From the NCBI RefSeq assembly GCF_901709675.1, contig NC_051096.1, positions 4,739,001-4,803,000 of the forward strand: a stretch of DNA of 64,000 nucleotides. Direction: 5' to 3'. Source of the DNA: Syngnathus acus. Taxonomy: Eukaryota; Chordata; Actinopteri; Syngnathiformes; Syngnathidae. This document shows positions 9,736-19,319 of this stretch, piece after piece (the first letter of the stretch is position 1; each line of letters starts with the position of its first letter). Both the position numbers and the translations under genes were made by a program. The notes beneath the pieces are model-generated. The model saw only the letters and a list, made by a program, of their open reading frames with translations. It was not told where the DNA came from and ran no database searches.

Positions 9736-11564
9736 TGCCTGAACACTAAGACAAAAAGATTTGTCAGTCAAAAGTCAAGTCAACATTTTGTGCAGAAAAA
9801 GCCATGAACCTTACCAGTGCAAAAGAAGAGTTGTTCATGGCACCAAGTGTTCTGAGCTGCATGACCAGCTTACTGCCTGTCAGAAAATAGATTATTGGAA
9901 CAAAGTTCTCATGATGATTGTGCAATGAGGAGCAGCTAAAGAGCATACCACATAAGTGCTAAATGTGCCTCACTTCTCAGGTTGCCTTGGAGAAACGGTT
10001 TGCTCTGGCTTCTGCTGTGAGCAGGTACTCTGTGGTGCACCACACTGGACACAAAAACAGTCATTGAAATTTTTAAACATTCTGGTTGAATTAAATGTAC
10101 TTTCTTCTCTTACCAGCAGAGGGCTCGTCTTCAGCCTGCCACAGTTTGGCTTGAGCTACAGGTACTTTGTCACCTCTGCCTGTAAAGAAGAAACATTGAC
10201 AACAATTTAAGTTGACTGTTTTTATTTGTAACTGTAGACTGGAACTTTCCTCGTTTGTGCACTTGAATCCCAGACGAGTAACAGCAGACTGAGTGCCTGA
10301 AACGTTGCAAAGACTCTCCTGGACTGCCACGCCTGCACACAAATGAGTCAACAGTCAAGTTGGTGTCAAACAAGTTTTTTTGTGAAAATTAAGGCAGCCT
10401 TGAGGACCTTCAGCATGGTTTTGGAGAATTTCTTCGCCCAGCAGGTGCTGCGTCCGACGGAACTCTTACTGGAAACTGGACTACACTAAGAAAGAAAAAA
10501 GCAGGTTGGTGTTTTTAATGCAAAGTTTGGTGAGTTTGGTCACCTGTCAAAATGTTGGACAGGAAGTTGATCATGACTCCTCGTTTCCTGATCACCTGCA
10601 CCACCTGAAACAACGGGTCAAGGACTTTGATTAGTAGAGTTTGTCATTGCAACAGGTTCAAATGTGGAGCTTTTACTTCACCAGTCGCTCCATGCTGCAG
10701 GGAGCTTGTCCTTCGGCACCACCTGGTGGACAAAACAGGAAGAAAATGCACATGCTGAAATAATTTTTTTCAAACATTTGTACATGTAGGTGTGCATGTG
10801 TTTCACCAGTGAAGAGCGCAGGGCACCATTGGACTTCTCTCCAACCGCAGCTTGCTAGCCTGAAAGACACGGTAACCTTGTAACCAATCTTGTAAGCTTT
10901 GAGCTTTACCAGTTAGTTTGGATTAGGAACGTGGCATTTGGTCGACTTGCAAGAGTAGACCTGCAAACGTCTCATGAAGCCAGGCTTTAAAGGACAGCAA
11001 GTCGGCCATTTTGAAACCTGCAGACAAAAAAAAAAAAGGCAATTATTTAGTCAGTTTAATAATTGATGTCCTGCAATTATAAATGGGATTTTTGCCTTTT
11101 TGCTGTAAACGTGGTTCTTCTGTTGCAGCTGCACACCTGTGGACAGAAATGAGACCATTAGATGCAGTCCATTGAAAGAGTTGTGAATCCAGTTTGATCG
11201 CACAGAAAGTCGGTCATGCGAGGCTCATTTGGAAGATTTCGCACCTGTAGAAAGAAATGAAATTAACGCGCATGCATCAAAATATTCAATTTATTCTTTG
11301 TGCAAACGTTTTGTCTTACCTGCGGCAGAATGGTGTTTGATGCAATTGGTGATAGAAGACGTTAACTGGCGACGCTCGTGCAAACATTTTAGCTTGCATG
11401 TCCAAAGTGCAAGTTGACGCTGAAAGAGAGCAAAAGCAGTTAGTTGAAATTGCGACTAAAATAGTGAAGACTCACCTTGTGAAAGTTTTGGACGCTGCAT
11501 GCAGCACGTGTAGCAGCACGACGTGATGGTGTCAGAAATGAGCAAGAGAATGATTGTCGCGTTT

Positions 11565-11612
11565 GTGACGTCTTTTATAGTATTTTTGTGATGACGTCAC
11601 TAGAGGGCGGGG
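11565..11612 (-). promoter_or_regulatory. TATA/CRE/GC-box promoter
   Basis: On the minus strand the order is GC box (11612-11605), full palindromic CRE TGACGTCA (11599-11592), TATAAAA (11579-11573), then a CRE-like GACGTCAC (11572-11565). The inferred start (~11548) is about 25-30 bases past the TATA box, and the first splice donor is at 11476. Motif order and spacing are those of a genuine core promoter. Two CRE-type sites suggest cAMP/CREB-CREM control; this is inference. Confidence 0.6.
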
Positions 11613-11689
11613 AAAAAAATTAAAAAATCCAGATGTTTCACGTCGATGCGAGAGGAAAACGGCAAAGTGTTACTCGAGGGACGAGACGG

Positions 11690-12425
11690 GGCGCGAACCA
11701 GGGTTCCCTCGTTATGGAGGCAAAGGCGTTAACCATTCGACCAGAGCCTGTTGGAAAATTGACGAGAGTTGGGTCTCTGAGTACTTTGAAACTTTGGAAT
11801 TGTAAAGTCTAAAGTGCCATTTCAGTCCAAAGAAGCGTGTTCCAATAAGTCTATCCGAAATGGTCGGGTGGATAAAGATTTTGCCTTTAGTTCAGGAGAC
11901 TCGAGTTCGATTCTTGGCAAACGCTCTGTTTAATTCGTAAACGTTAAACAGTGGGCTTCGAACCCGGGTTGTCCGTACACCAATCATAGTGTTATACCAC
12001 TCGGCCACAGTGCCGTGAAAATTTCGGAGTTCTTTGGTATATTTCACGTACATACCCAAAGTAATGGACAAATACAGACAAATGAACCTTTGTAGTATGA
12101 TCTCAGTTAGTCTTGAGGTTAAAGCTTTTGCCTGGAGTTCAGGAGAACTGAGTTCGAGTCTCATACATAACTCTGTATACTTAAATGTTTGACCGAGCGA
12201 GACTCGAACCCCTATCTCCTGAACACCAGACCAAGTGTTATACCGTTATGCTACAGTGCCGTTAAAATTTCGAAATATTTTTTGAGTGTCTTTTCCAAAT
12301 AGGGCTCAACCCAAATAACCAACTACAAACACATACAACTGGACCTTGGTATTATAATCTCAATTTGCCTTGTGGTTAAAGCTTCTGTCTGGAGTTCAGG
12401 AGAACCGAGTTCGAGTCTCATATAT
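11690..12425. repeat. Alternating-strand array of tRNA-like modules
   Basis: Three minus-strand tRNA-like modules (near 11691-11750, 11950-12016, 12199-12263) alternate with three plus-strand ones (near 11857-11925, 12100-12165, 12355-12420), at a repeat period of about 250 bases. Each has a B-box-like GTTCGANTC or close variant (plus: 11905, 12152, 12409; minus: 11699-11691, 11965-11955, 12210-12201). The minus module at 11950-12016 also has a near-perfect A box (TGGCCGAGTGG). Cloverleaf stems are poor, so these are tRNA-derived repeats and not working tRNA genes, but the polymerase III boxes look usable. Confidence 0.7.
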
Positions 12426-12763
12426 TATCCATCCATCCATCCATTTTCTGTACCGCTTAGTCTCCACGGGGGTCGCGGGCGTGCTGGAGCCTATCCCAGC
12501 CGTCATCGGGCAGTAGGCGGGGGACACCCTGAACCGGTTGCCAGCCAATCGCAGGGCACACAGAGACAAACAACCATACACACTCACACCCAGGGACAAT
12601 TTGGAGTGCTCAATCGGCCTACCAAGCATGTTTTTGGGTTGTGGGAGGAAACCGGAGTGCCCGGAGAAAACCCACGCGGGCCCGGGGAGAACATGCAAAC
12701 TCCACACAGGGAGGGCCGGAGGTGGAATCGAACCCGCACCCTCCGAACTGTGAGGCGGACTAG
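12422..12763. mobile_element. Common fish interspersed repeat with (TCCA)n edge
   Basis: It begins with ATCCATCCATCCATC, followed by the block familiar from many fish genomes (GTCGCGGGCGTGCTGGAGCC ... GGAGGAAACCGGAGTGCCCG ... ACATGCAAACTCCACACAGG). I believe it is a non-LTR retrotransposon 3' end or related SINE, but the exact family is from memory and unverified. The open frames crossing it are repeat shadows. Confidence 0.7.
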
Positions 12764-12855
12764 GGTTAGGGTTAGACTTAGAGTTAGGGTTAGGGTTAGA
12801 GTTAGAGTTAAGGTTAGGGTTAGAGTTAGGGTTAGGGTTAGGGTTAGGGTTACTA
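12764..12855 (+). repeat. Degenerate interstitial telomere-like tract
   Basis: About 15 consecutive hexamers are TTAGGG or one-base variants (TTAGAG, TTAAGG), including four perfect copies in a row near 12828-12851. It sits where the fish repeat meets a satellite built from similar words. Possible origins are telomere insertion at a repaired break or simple-repeat expansion. Confidence 0.85.
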
Positions 12856-13655
12856 ACTAGGCTTTCAAAACTAGAGTTAGGGTTAGGGTTTCTAACTAGG
12901 CTTTCAAAACTAGGGTTAGGGTTTCCGACTAGGGTTTCCAAGGAGTTTTGCCATCGCTAATTAGGGTTTCAAACTAGGCTCAGGGTTTCCGACTAGGGTT
13001 TTAAACCAAGGTTAGGGTTTCAAACTAGGTTTTAAAGCTAGGGTTAGGGTTTCCAACGAGGGTTTCAAACTACTTTTAGGGTTTCTAAGATTAGGATTTC
13101 TAACTAGGCCTTCAAAACGAGGGTTAGGGTTTCCGACCAGGGTTTCCAAGGAGTTTTGCCATTGCTATTTAGGGTTTCAAACTAGGGTTAGGGTTTCCGA
13201 CTAGGGTTTTAAACAAAGGTTAGGGTTACAAACTAGGTTTTAATGCTAAGGTTAGGGTTTCCAACGAGGGTTTCAAACTACTTTTATGGTTTCTAAGATC
13301 AGGGTTTCTAACTAGGCTTTCAAAACTAGGGTTAGGGTTTCCGACCAGGGTTTCCAAGGAGTTTTGCCATCGCTAATTAAAGTTTCAAACAAGGGGTAGG
13401 GTTTCCGACTAGGGTTTTAAACCAAGCTTAGGGTTACAAACTAGGTTTTAAAGCTGTTAGGGTTTCCAACGAGGGTTTCAAACTACTTTTAGGGTTTCTA
13501 AGATTAGGGTTTCTAACTAGGCTTTCAAAACTAGGGTTAGGGTTTCCGACCAGGGTTTCCAAGGAGTTTTGCCATTGCTAATTAGGGTTTCAAGCTAGGG
13601 TTAGGGTTTCCGACTAGGGTTTTAAATCAAGGCTAGGGTTACAAACTAGGGGTGT
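12856..13655. repeat. ~208-bp satellite made of TAGGG-like words
   Basis: The marker CCAAGGAGTTTTGCCAT(T/C)G recurs at 12938, 13146, 13354 and 13559, giving spacings of 208, 208 and 205 bases. Each unit consists largely of GGGTTTCNNACTAGGG-type words (11-20 bases), so there is periodicity at two scales. About 3.8 units are present. It runs directly out of the TTAGGG tract and is interrupted at its right end by a DNA transposon. Confidence 0.88.
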
Positions 13656-14175
13656 AAATCGCGGGTTTTGTAACGATACGATATATCGATACAAAGAACC
13701 ACGATACGATATTCGCCGATATCTTAAAGCCTGCTGTGATTCATTCACGATACATCACGATATAGTGCTCTACGATCGATATAGAACAATATCCTGATTT
13801 ATAACAATTCATACGCAAAATCAACAAGGTACTGCAAACTCTTTATTTAGGAAATTACAAAGTGCTTCCGAACGAATGACTTGAAGCCCAAAGGGGAGCG
13901 AATTTCCTCGTCTTCTTGGACTACAGCCCAGGAGCCGCGTAGTTGTCGCCTCCCCTTTCACGTGCCTGCTCTGCTCACAACACAACACGCCGCGCATTGC
14001 TCCCGGAAAGAGGAAGCAAGCAACAATGAACTGGATTTCAAAATAAAGTCGTGTCTAATGTCCGAGGTCAAAAACGGGCGATATAGATCGATGTTTACGT
14101 TTAGCATCGATGCCAACAAATCGTAGAGCATTATATCGATTAATCGATGTGTATCGATGAATCGTTACACCCCTA
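13647..14175. mobile_element. Non-autonomous DNA transposon (11-bp TIRs)
   Basis: The element starts TAGGGGTGTAA and ends with its exact reverse complement TTACACCCCTA. Sub-terminal regions are rich in ATCGAT/CGATA words on both sides. No transposase frame is present. If the outer TA is the target duplication it would be Tc1/mariner-like; no 8-base duplication typical of hAT was found, so the superfamily is open. It is inserted in the right end of the satellite. Confidence 0.75.
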
Positions 14176-14287
14176 CCAGAAAGGTATTGAAAATTGAATT
14201 TCCTGCAGCCCTTCAAGCAGTTGCATGAAGAAATAAAAAAAATGCAATTGCGGGAAGTGGTTGGCATCCTTTTTGAAGTGGTTAACT

Positions 14288-14527
14288 AGGGTGACCAGAT
14301 TTGGGTCGCTGGAAAAGAGGACACCTCATATTTTCGAGGACAATTCGAGGACGCCCTTGGGGGGGTTCTGAGAGATTTTTTTTTTCTCTTTTGGGAGGAA
14401 GCGGGGGGCTTCATATGCATCCCGACCCTGGCGAAAGCACGGAATTTTTTTTTTTAAATTCCCCCCGGACAGATTTTTGGGGCTGGAAAGTAAGACATGT
14501 CCGGGGAAAAGAGGACGCCTGGTCACC
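14288..14527. mobile_element. hAT-like MITE with 7-base target duplication
   Basis: Termini read AGGGTGACCAGA at the left and TCTGGTCACC-like (CTGGTCACC) at the right, flanked on both sides by GTTAACT (14281-14287 and 14528-14534). The body repeats GAGGACRCC words and has no coding capacity. Terminal words of this AGGGTGACCAG type are common in vertebrate hAT MITEs (recalled, not searched). Confidence 0.75.
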
Positions 14528-14529
14528 GT

Positions 14530-14950
14530 TAACTGAGACCTGGCCCTTGTGACTCCACTTCACCCCCCCCCCCCCCCCAGCTACCACACAATGGTGCTGA
14601 GACATTTACAATGTGGCACTACTGACATCTAGCTGTGGTGGCATAGAACTGCAATGCAAATATGACGCAATCGATGTGGGCTAAGCAAATTGAGACATAT
14701 CCAAAAAGATTCATGTCTGTAATTCAAGCGAATGAAAGCTCCACAAAGTTTTAAATCAGTGAGCTGGTGACTTTTACAACCGTGTTATTAAAATAGCCCC
14801 TTGAGACTATTTTTTATTTTCTACTCATGAGAGACATGCCTACCAAATTGTCTTGATTCTACAGTAATAAGAACTTAAAAATATGTTGGGAGGTTCCACT
14901 GGTCCAGATTGTGAAAGAACACTATTGACACATGTTGAAGTCAAAGAAAT
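14530..14950. other. Spacer before trim71 3' end
   Basis: A run of about 15 C residues near 14563-14578 is followed by unique A/T-rich sequence. I see no gene. It ends at the predicted polyadenylation region of trim71. Confidence 0.4.
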
Positions 14951-14955
14951 ACAAC

Positions 14956-14961
14956 TTTATT
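14956..14961 (-). terminator. trim71: Distal polyadenylation signal for trim71
   Basis: AATAAA on the minus strand (TTTATT on plus) is the farthest good signal before the transposon-rich island. It would give a 3' UTR of about 4.4 kb. A cluster of overlapping AATAAA words near 16280-16293 could act as a proximal site. Which is used cannot be told from sequence. Confidence 0.4.
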
Positions 14962-17121
14962 TAAGTGTAAATAAGAACAAAACAAAAAAAAACTGCATAG
15001 GAAATGTTTAAAGTCCAAAGAGTGCAGCGAGCAGTAGGCAGCCCAAAATATTATATAGTCTCCTTTGCCTCATTTAGACTGAAGACCTGACATCTGCACT
15101 TCCACCCAGCACAAAGTGTGTGTCACACATTCACACACACACACACAATGACGAGGAAGTACCAGCAGCACTCATCTAAACTCAGCAGGCCGCACCCACT
15201 CACGCTGCATCCTGGACTGTGAGGGCTTACATTCAGAGGAGGTCTGCTTTGACAATAGATGCACGAGCAACCACCGCCACCACGCTGCTGGACCATCACC
15301 CATTGGCTAAAAGACAGATGTTCACGCTGGTTTACGCCACCCGAGGCGAGAAATATTGCTGATGTGGGTACACGGTGGTGACAAATACAAAATTGTGCGG
15401 CGGTCCAGCGGCGGGTAGTGGAGAGCGTGCATCGGCCAGATGCCGTTGAACCCTTTTCTTCACAAAATACATTCTAAAAGGGCCAATGAACATCAGGTTG
15501 TGTGTGGTATTTGTACTTTTATGTAAAAGGAAAAAAAAAAAAAATTGGGGGGAGTTAAACAAAAGCAATATTTCAGATTGAGATTTCATTTTTTTTTATA
15601 TATTTCAATGGACACACAAAAGAATCAGACTAGCACTAAGGTCCAAACAGGGAAAAGGGGAAAAGAAGGGGGCCGGGGGTAGTCTACTTTATTCCTATGG
15701 GACACATTTCAATGAGACACCAGCAGGACAGGGCTGCCGAGAACTACCTGAGATATATTTTATTTCCTTTCTAAAATTTCACCAACCATATTTTTTGTCT
15801 TTCTTTGATTATACAATCATTAAAAAGGAGGTCTATGACCTCGCACACATCACCCGGTGCAGCTTTACTTTTTTTCCTCTCTTAAAAGTCACGAGAGGCC
15901 AGAAATTAGACGGGTGGTGGGACACACACGAGAGAGAGCAATGATTGTCACATGATTGGCAGCCATTACCACTTCCCGGATTGCCAAAAAGTGTGCTGGA
16001 TGAGCCAAAATGGTGGTCGTGTGACCGTGACAAGACTGCCCTTGTGTGCTGCGGGTGACTTAATAAATGCAGAGTGGGAAGAAAGTTCCCGCAAGTAAAG
16101 CGCCTGAGCTGGGAGGCACGCAAAAGAAGCCTCAAGATGTTTTCTGTTGGTTACCAATCGAGGCATGGCTGACTGAACAGGTTGTGCTATGCCACCGAAT
16201 ACAATCGCAAAGGTCAACCCTATTCTAGCGCATCTTTTCTGGTATTATCCATCTCCCAAAAAGTCAGCAACCCGCCTATTTTATTTATTTATTTTACCAA
16301 CATTTATCCCCCAAAACAAAAGACTTCAGTATGATAAGGATTTTTTTTAAAGCATGCAACAAAACAAAAAAAAAGTAAATAAGATTTAAAATATATTTTT
16401 CCTCTTAAAGAGTGGATACCTAAGGATCTTTAAGATAGAACTCTGCAATCGAACTCTGCAATCGTAGTTTTTCTGAAAAAAGGATGCAGACGCGGATGAA
16501 CACAGTAATACTGACAACGCAAAAGAAACAAGCTGACTGTCGATGTTCTTCCGTGTGCAAATTACGAAACTTGATAATGTTCGTAATTGCTGGCGCCACA
16601 GTCAAGACACGTCCTGCCGCGTGCATAAATATCGGAAAGTTGTGCTGAAGGTTGAGGTAATCCTTTGTGGAATTTTTGTGCGACGAGTGATGTTTACTTT
16701 TTTTAACGCTCCCGTCCTTCCCCCACCCCCTTGCGCGCTAACAACAAAAAAAAGCAGAAATGTGCGAGTTTGTCGTCGTGAGGTCAAAGAAAAATCAGGG
16801 CCCAGCCCTCCTAAGTGCACCCCATCAGAAACTGACAACATTTAAATCTCTGATATTGTGGTCCAGTGACCTTTTGTCATCTACAACAGCCTGGTTCTTG
16901 GCACAGAACTCTTGGAGGTCACTTTGGCACGATGCTAATCCACGGAAATATTTGCTTTGGTTGATTTTTTTTTTTTTCGCTTTTAAAAAAAAAAAAGGCA
17001 ATTAATCGTACAGCAAAGACAACCAAGCGAAAAAGCTGCTCGGGGTTGCGAGATGAAGACGGACGACCACAACAGTGCCACAATCTTTGGGCCTACAGCT
17101 ACGGGACATGCAGTCCAAGAA

Positions 17122-17235
17122 TGAGGTATATCGTGATGCGTACACATCTGATGAGGTATGCCAACATGAAAATACGCAAAAAAAAAAAAAAATCAAAATG
17201 AGGTATTCAAATGGAAACGACACAAGTCTGAGGTA
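17122..17235 (-). promoter_or_regulatory. trim71: Cluster of four let-7 seed matches
   Basis: On the mRNA strand UACCUCA (7mer-A1 match to let-7) occurs four times in 114 bases: 17128-17122, 17158-17152, 17205-17199 and 17235-17229. All four share the extended word AUACCUCA, with gaps of 30, 47 and 30 bases. Pairing beyond the seed is not obvious. Function depends on the 3' UTR extending this far. Confidence 0.5.
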
Positions 17236-18855
17236 TATGAACGTGAAGAATCGCTACAAAGCGAGTTGAGGTGTCGAGGTCCACCAGGTAAGCAAACACT
17301 GACGTTGAATTGGGATCATGTGCGGACAGAACCTCTCCTCAGAGAAGAAGGCCCGTCGGGGAATCTTTCCAAATTTGCTAACGGAACATGAATTGTCGAG
17401 TGCGATCAAGTGGGGCACAGATTGACGTCAGCGACGACGCCTCGCCACGGATTTGCTTAGGGGGGGGCGCTACGAGTTGTTCTACGTCGGATTGGCGGGG
17501 GTCTAAAATGAGGGAGAGGGAGGGTTCTCTTTGGTTTTCTATGCAACTGGATTCAAACAGGACTCGTGTGATGTCAGCGGGCAGTGCTAGTAAACTCCAC
17601 GAATTATGCCGGTCGCATTTCCCGGCAACCATGATTATTGAAGATGGTGACTTTTTATTTTTTAAATCTTTTAAAAGCCATTTTTTCTTAGTTGGCCAGT
17701 GTGCAGATATTCGACTTTGGTTGAATCTAATAGTTGGTGGATACATCTTTAGAGGATTGGTCTACTAGCGCAACGTTCTAAAGACGCCTGAAGACCTGAT
17801 AAATTGGGGCGAGCTTTGGCGGCAGCGCACTTTCGATGGATCGGCTTTGGACCGCAGCTTCCATCCAAAGGATTGTACAGTGAAGCGCCGCGCATCCGCG
17901 GGCCGGCATTCACAAGGTGCCGAGGAATACCGTGTATGCCGCAAGCGATGTTGAAGCGAGTTTCAGCTTCGTCGAGACAAAAGTAGTGCTTTGCCACGCT
18001 CTCGTGACATCTATAGGCAATTAAACCCCTTTGGAGGGAGATCGATTCGTCGTACATTTTCAATTCTCCCCCGCCCTGCGAATGGTAAGGGTTCACTGTT
18101 TTGTCAAGTCTTAAGTCTATTTGATGTTCTTATTTTCGTCCTCTGGACTATCTACTTCTGAGGCTTTTTGTTAAACACTGCCTCGGGGGGAAAAAGGTGT
18201 CATTTAGCCATGATTAAATCTCTACTTTAGGATCCCTAATAGATCCTGCTCTTTGAAAAAGTATCACCCCCACGTTTGTTTGTGGGTCCTCCCTTTTTGG
18301 AGGCGAGCAAGAGGTCCTTGCATACTAATCTCGGTCGGTCACGCCGCCGAACGAGACGTTAAGTTTCGGGGTCTCGGGCAAAGAATTTCATTTTTCTAAT
18401 ATCACCACAGGCCCGATCTGCTGTGGTGAAACTAAATAAGAGCTGATCATTTCCAATCAGCCAAACTATTACCTGAGCTCTTTTTTTTTTCATCTCATCA
18501 TATCATTGTGGCATTTCATTCCCACATTCGAACTGGGCCGCTATGCCTATGCCAACTCAAGCATAGTGATGAGTGGGGTCTTATCAAAAAAACAAAACAA
18601 AACAAAAAAAAGCGATGAAGAAGACACTACCGGACTGTACCCTAATTGTTTTTGAGCAATGCCTTCGAATGAGAACAAATTATGCAGCGCCTACAGCAAT
18701 CTGAGTATTGTCTCAGCAACAACATTCAGGAGGTTCACTCAACACATATTTAAAAAGATGCACAGCACAAATTCCATTACTCCTGTGCAAATAAATCGAC
18801 TGAAGAGTCTCTTTTTCTTCCTCCTTATTTTTGTCTCTCTTAAATAAAAAGTATA

Positions 18856-18994
18856 GAGGTAGGCTTTTCTTTGTAAAACTTCACGGACCAATAAACCTCT
18901 GCTCAGTGACTATGAATACATTCATAAAGAGCTAAATGAGGTAGGTGTGGAGCAGAGGGTACGAGGTTTCAAGAAAAGTGAGAAATTCCCTGAG
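18856..18994 (-). promoter_or_regulatory. trim71: let-7 / miR-125 site module in trim71 3' UTR
   Basis: On the mRNA strand, from the stop: CUCAGGGA (18994-18987), a complete 8mer for miR-125; CUACCUCA (18944-18937), a complete 8mer for let-7; and CUACCUC (18862-18856), a let-7 7mer-m8. They lie 325-465 bases after the stop codon. Repression of lin-41/TRIM71 by let-7 and, in vertebrates, miR-125 is established, so position and content fit the family well. Confidence 0.75.
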
Positions 18995-19319
18995 AAGGAT
19001 ACTCGAGAAGAGTTTACAGAAAAGAATCGAGCAGTTGACTATGAAGAAGGGACAAATGGCTCTTTTTTTTTTTTGGCTACTGATTATCCGTTTGTAGAGG
19101 TCCCCATTCAAATATAAACCAGAACATATCAGATTGACGGTGCGAAATGGGAAAAAAAAAAAGTTATCGAGGTTCGATTTCCCTTCTCGTCAACGTGCTC
19201 TCAATCCTCTGAGATTTCTTATTCCTAATGTGTCAGTTTTTTGATTCATTCGCTCGCTCGCCTTTGTTGAGGGAAAAAAAACAGCAAAGGGCCAAATTGA
19301 GGGAGCGAATGTTGTCTTT

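Larger units (their letters stand above)
9530..11548 (-). ncRNA. Candidate compact multi-exon transcript, coding status unresolved
   Basis: I do not recognise this unit. Reading the minus strand from a TATA/CRE promoter, GT-AG exon candidates are: ~11548-11476, 11419-11320, 11244 (3' end unclear), 11017-10910, 10859-10807, 10722-10682, 10604-10544, from 10485, from 10332, 10179-10114, 10044-9974, 9876-9815, and a last exon from 9745 to poly(A). Exons are about 40-108 nt and introns about 50-120 nt. Several donors read CTG|GTRA. The first intron (56 nt) has a textbook branch site (ACTAACT) and pyrimidine tract. Some junctions keep a frame open: MQRPKLSQ runs on through exon 2 for 41 residues, and exons 10859-10544 splice into one open frame ending MERLVVQVIRKRGVMINFLS. 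Other joins hit stops, so it may be a lncRNA, a fast-evolving small protein gene, or a decaying gene. Confidence 0.45.
14962..19319 (-). other. trim71: trim71 3' UTR (inferred extent)
   Basis: This is the non-coding stretch after the trim71 stop codon, A/U-rich with many homopolymer runs and no competing gene. It contains let-7 seed matches at 18937, 18856 and a cluster at 17122-17235, plus a miR-125 seed match at 18987. Long, let-7-regulated 3' UTRs are established for lin-41/TRIM71 genes. The distal boundary is inferred from a polyadenylation hexamer only. Confidence 0.6.

Noticed and set aside
11945-12016. A functional tRNA gene on the minus strand
   Set aside because: A and B boxes are good, but the D and anticodon stems do not pair and no clean anticodon loop can be drawn.
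12372-12941. Large open frames on both strands, one Asn/Pro-rich and one Arg/Val-rich
   Set aside because: They cover an interspersed repeat and a TTAGGG tract, and the peptide repeats mirror the hexamer.
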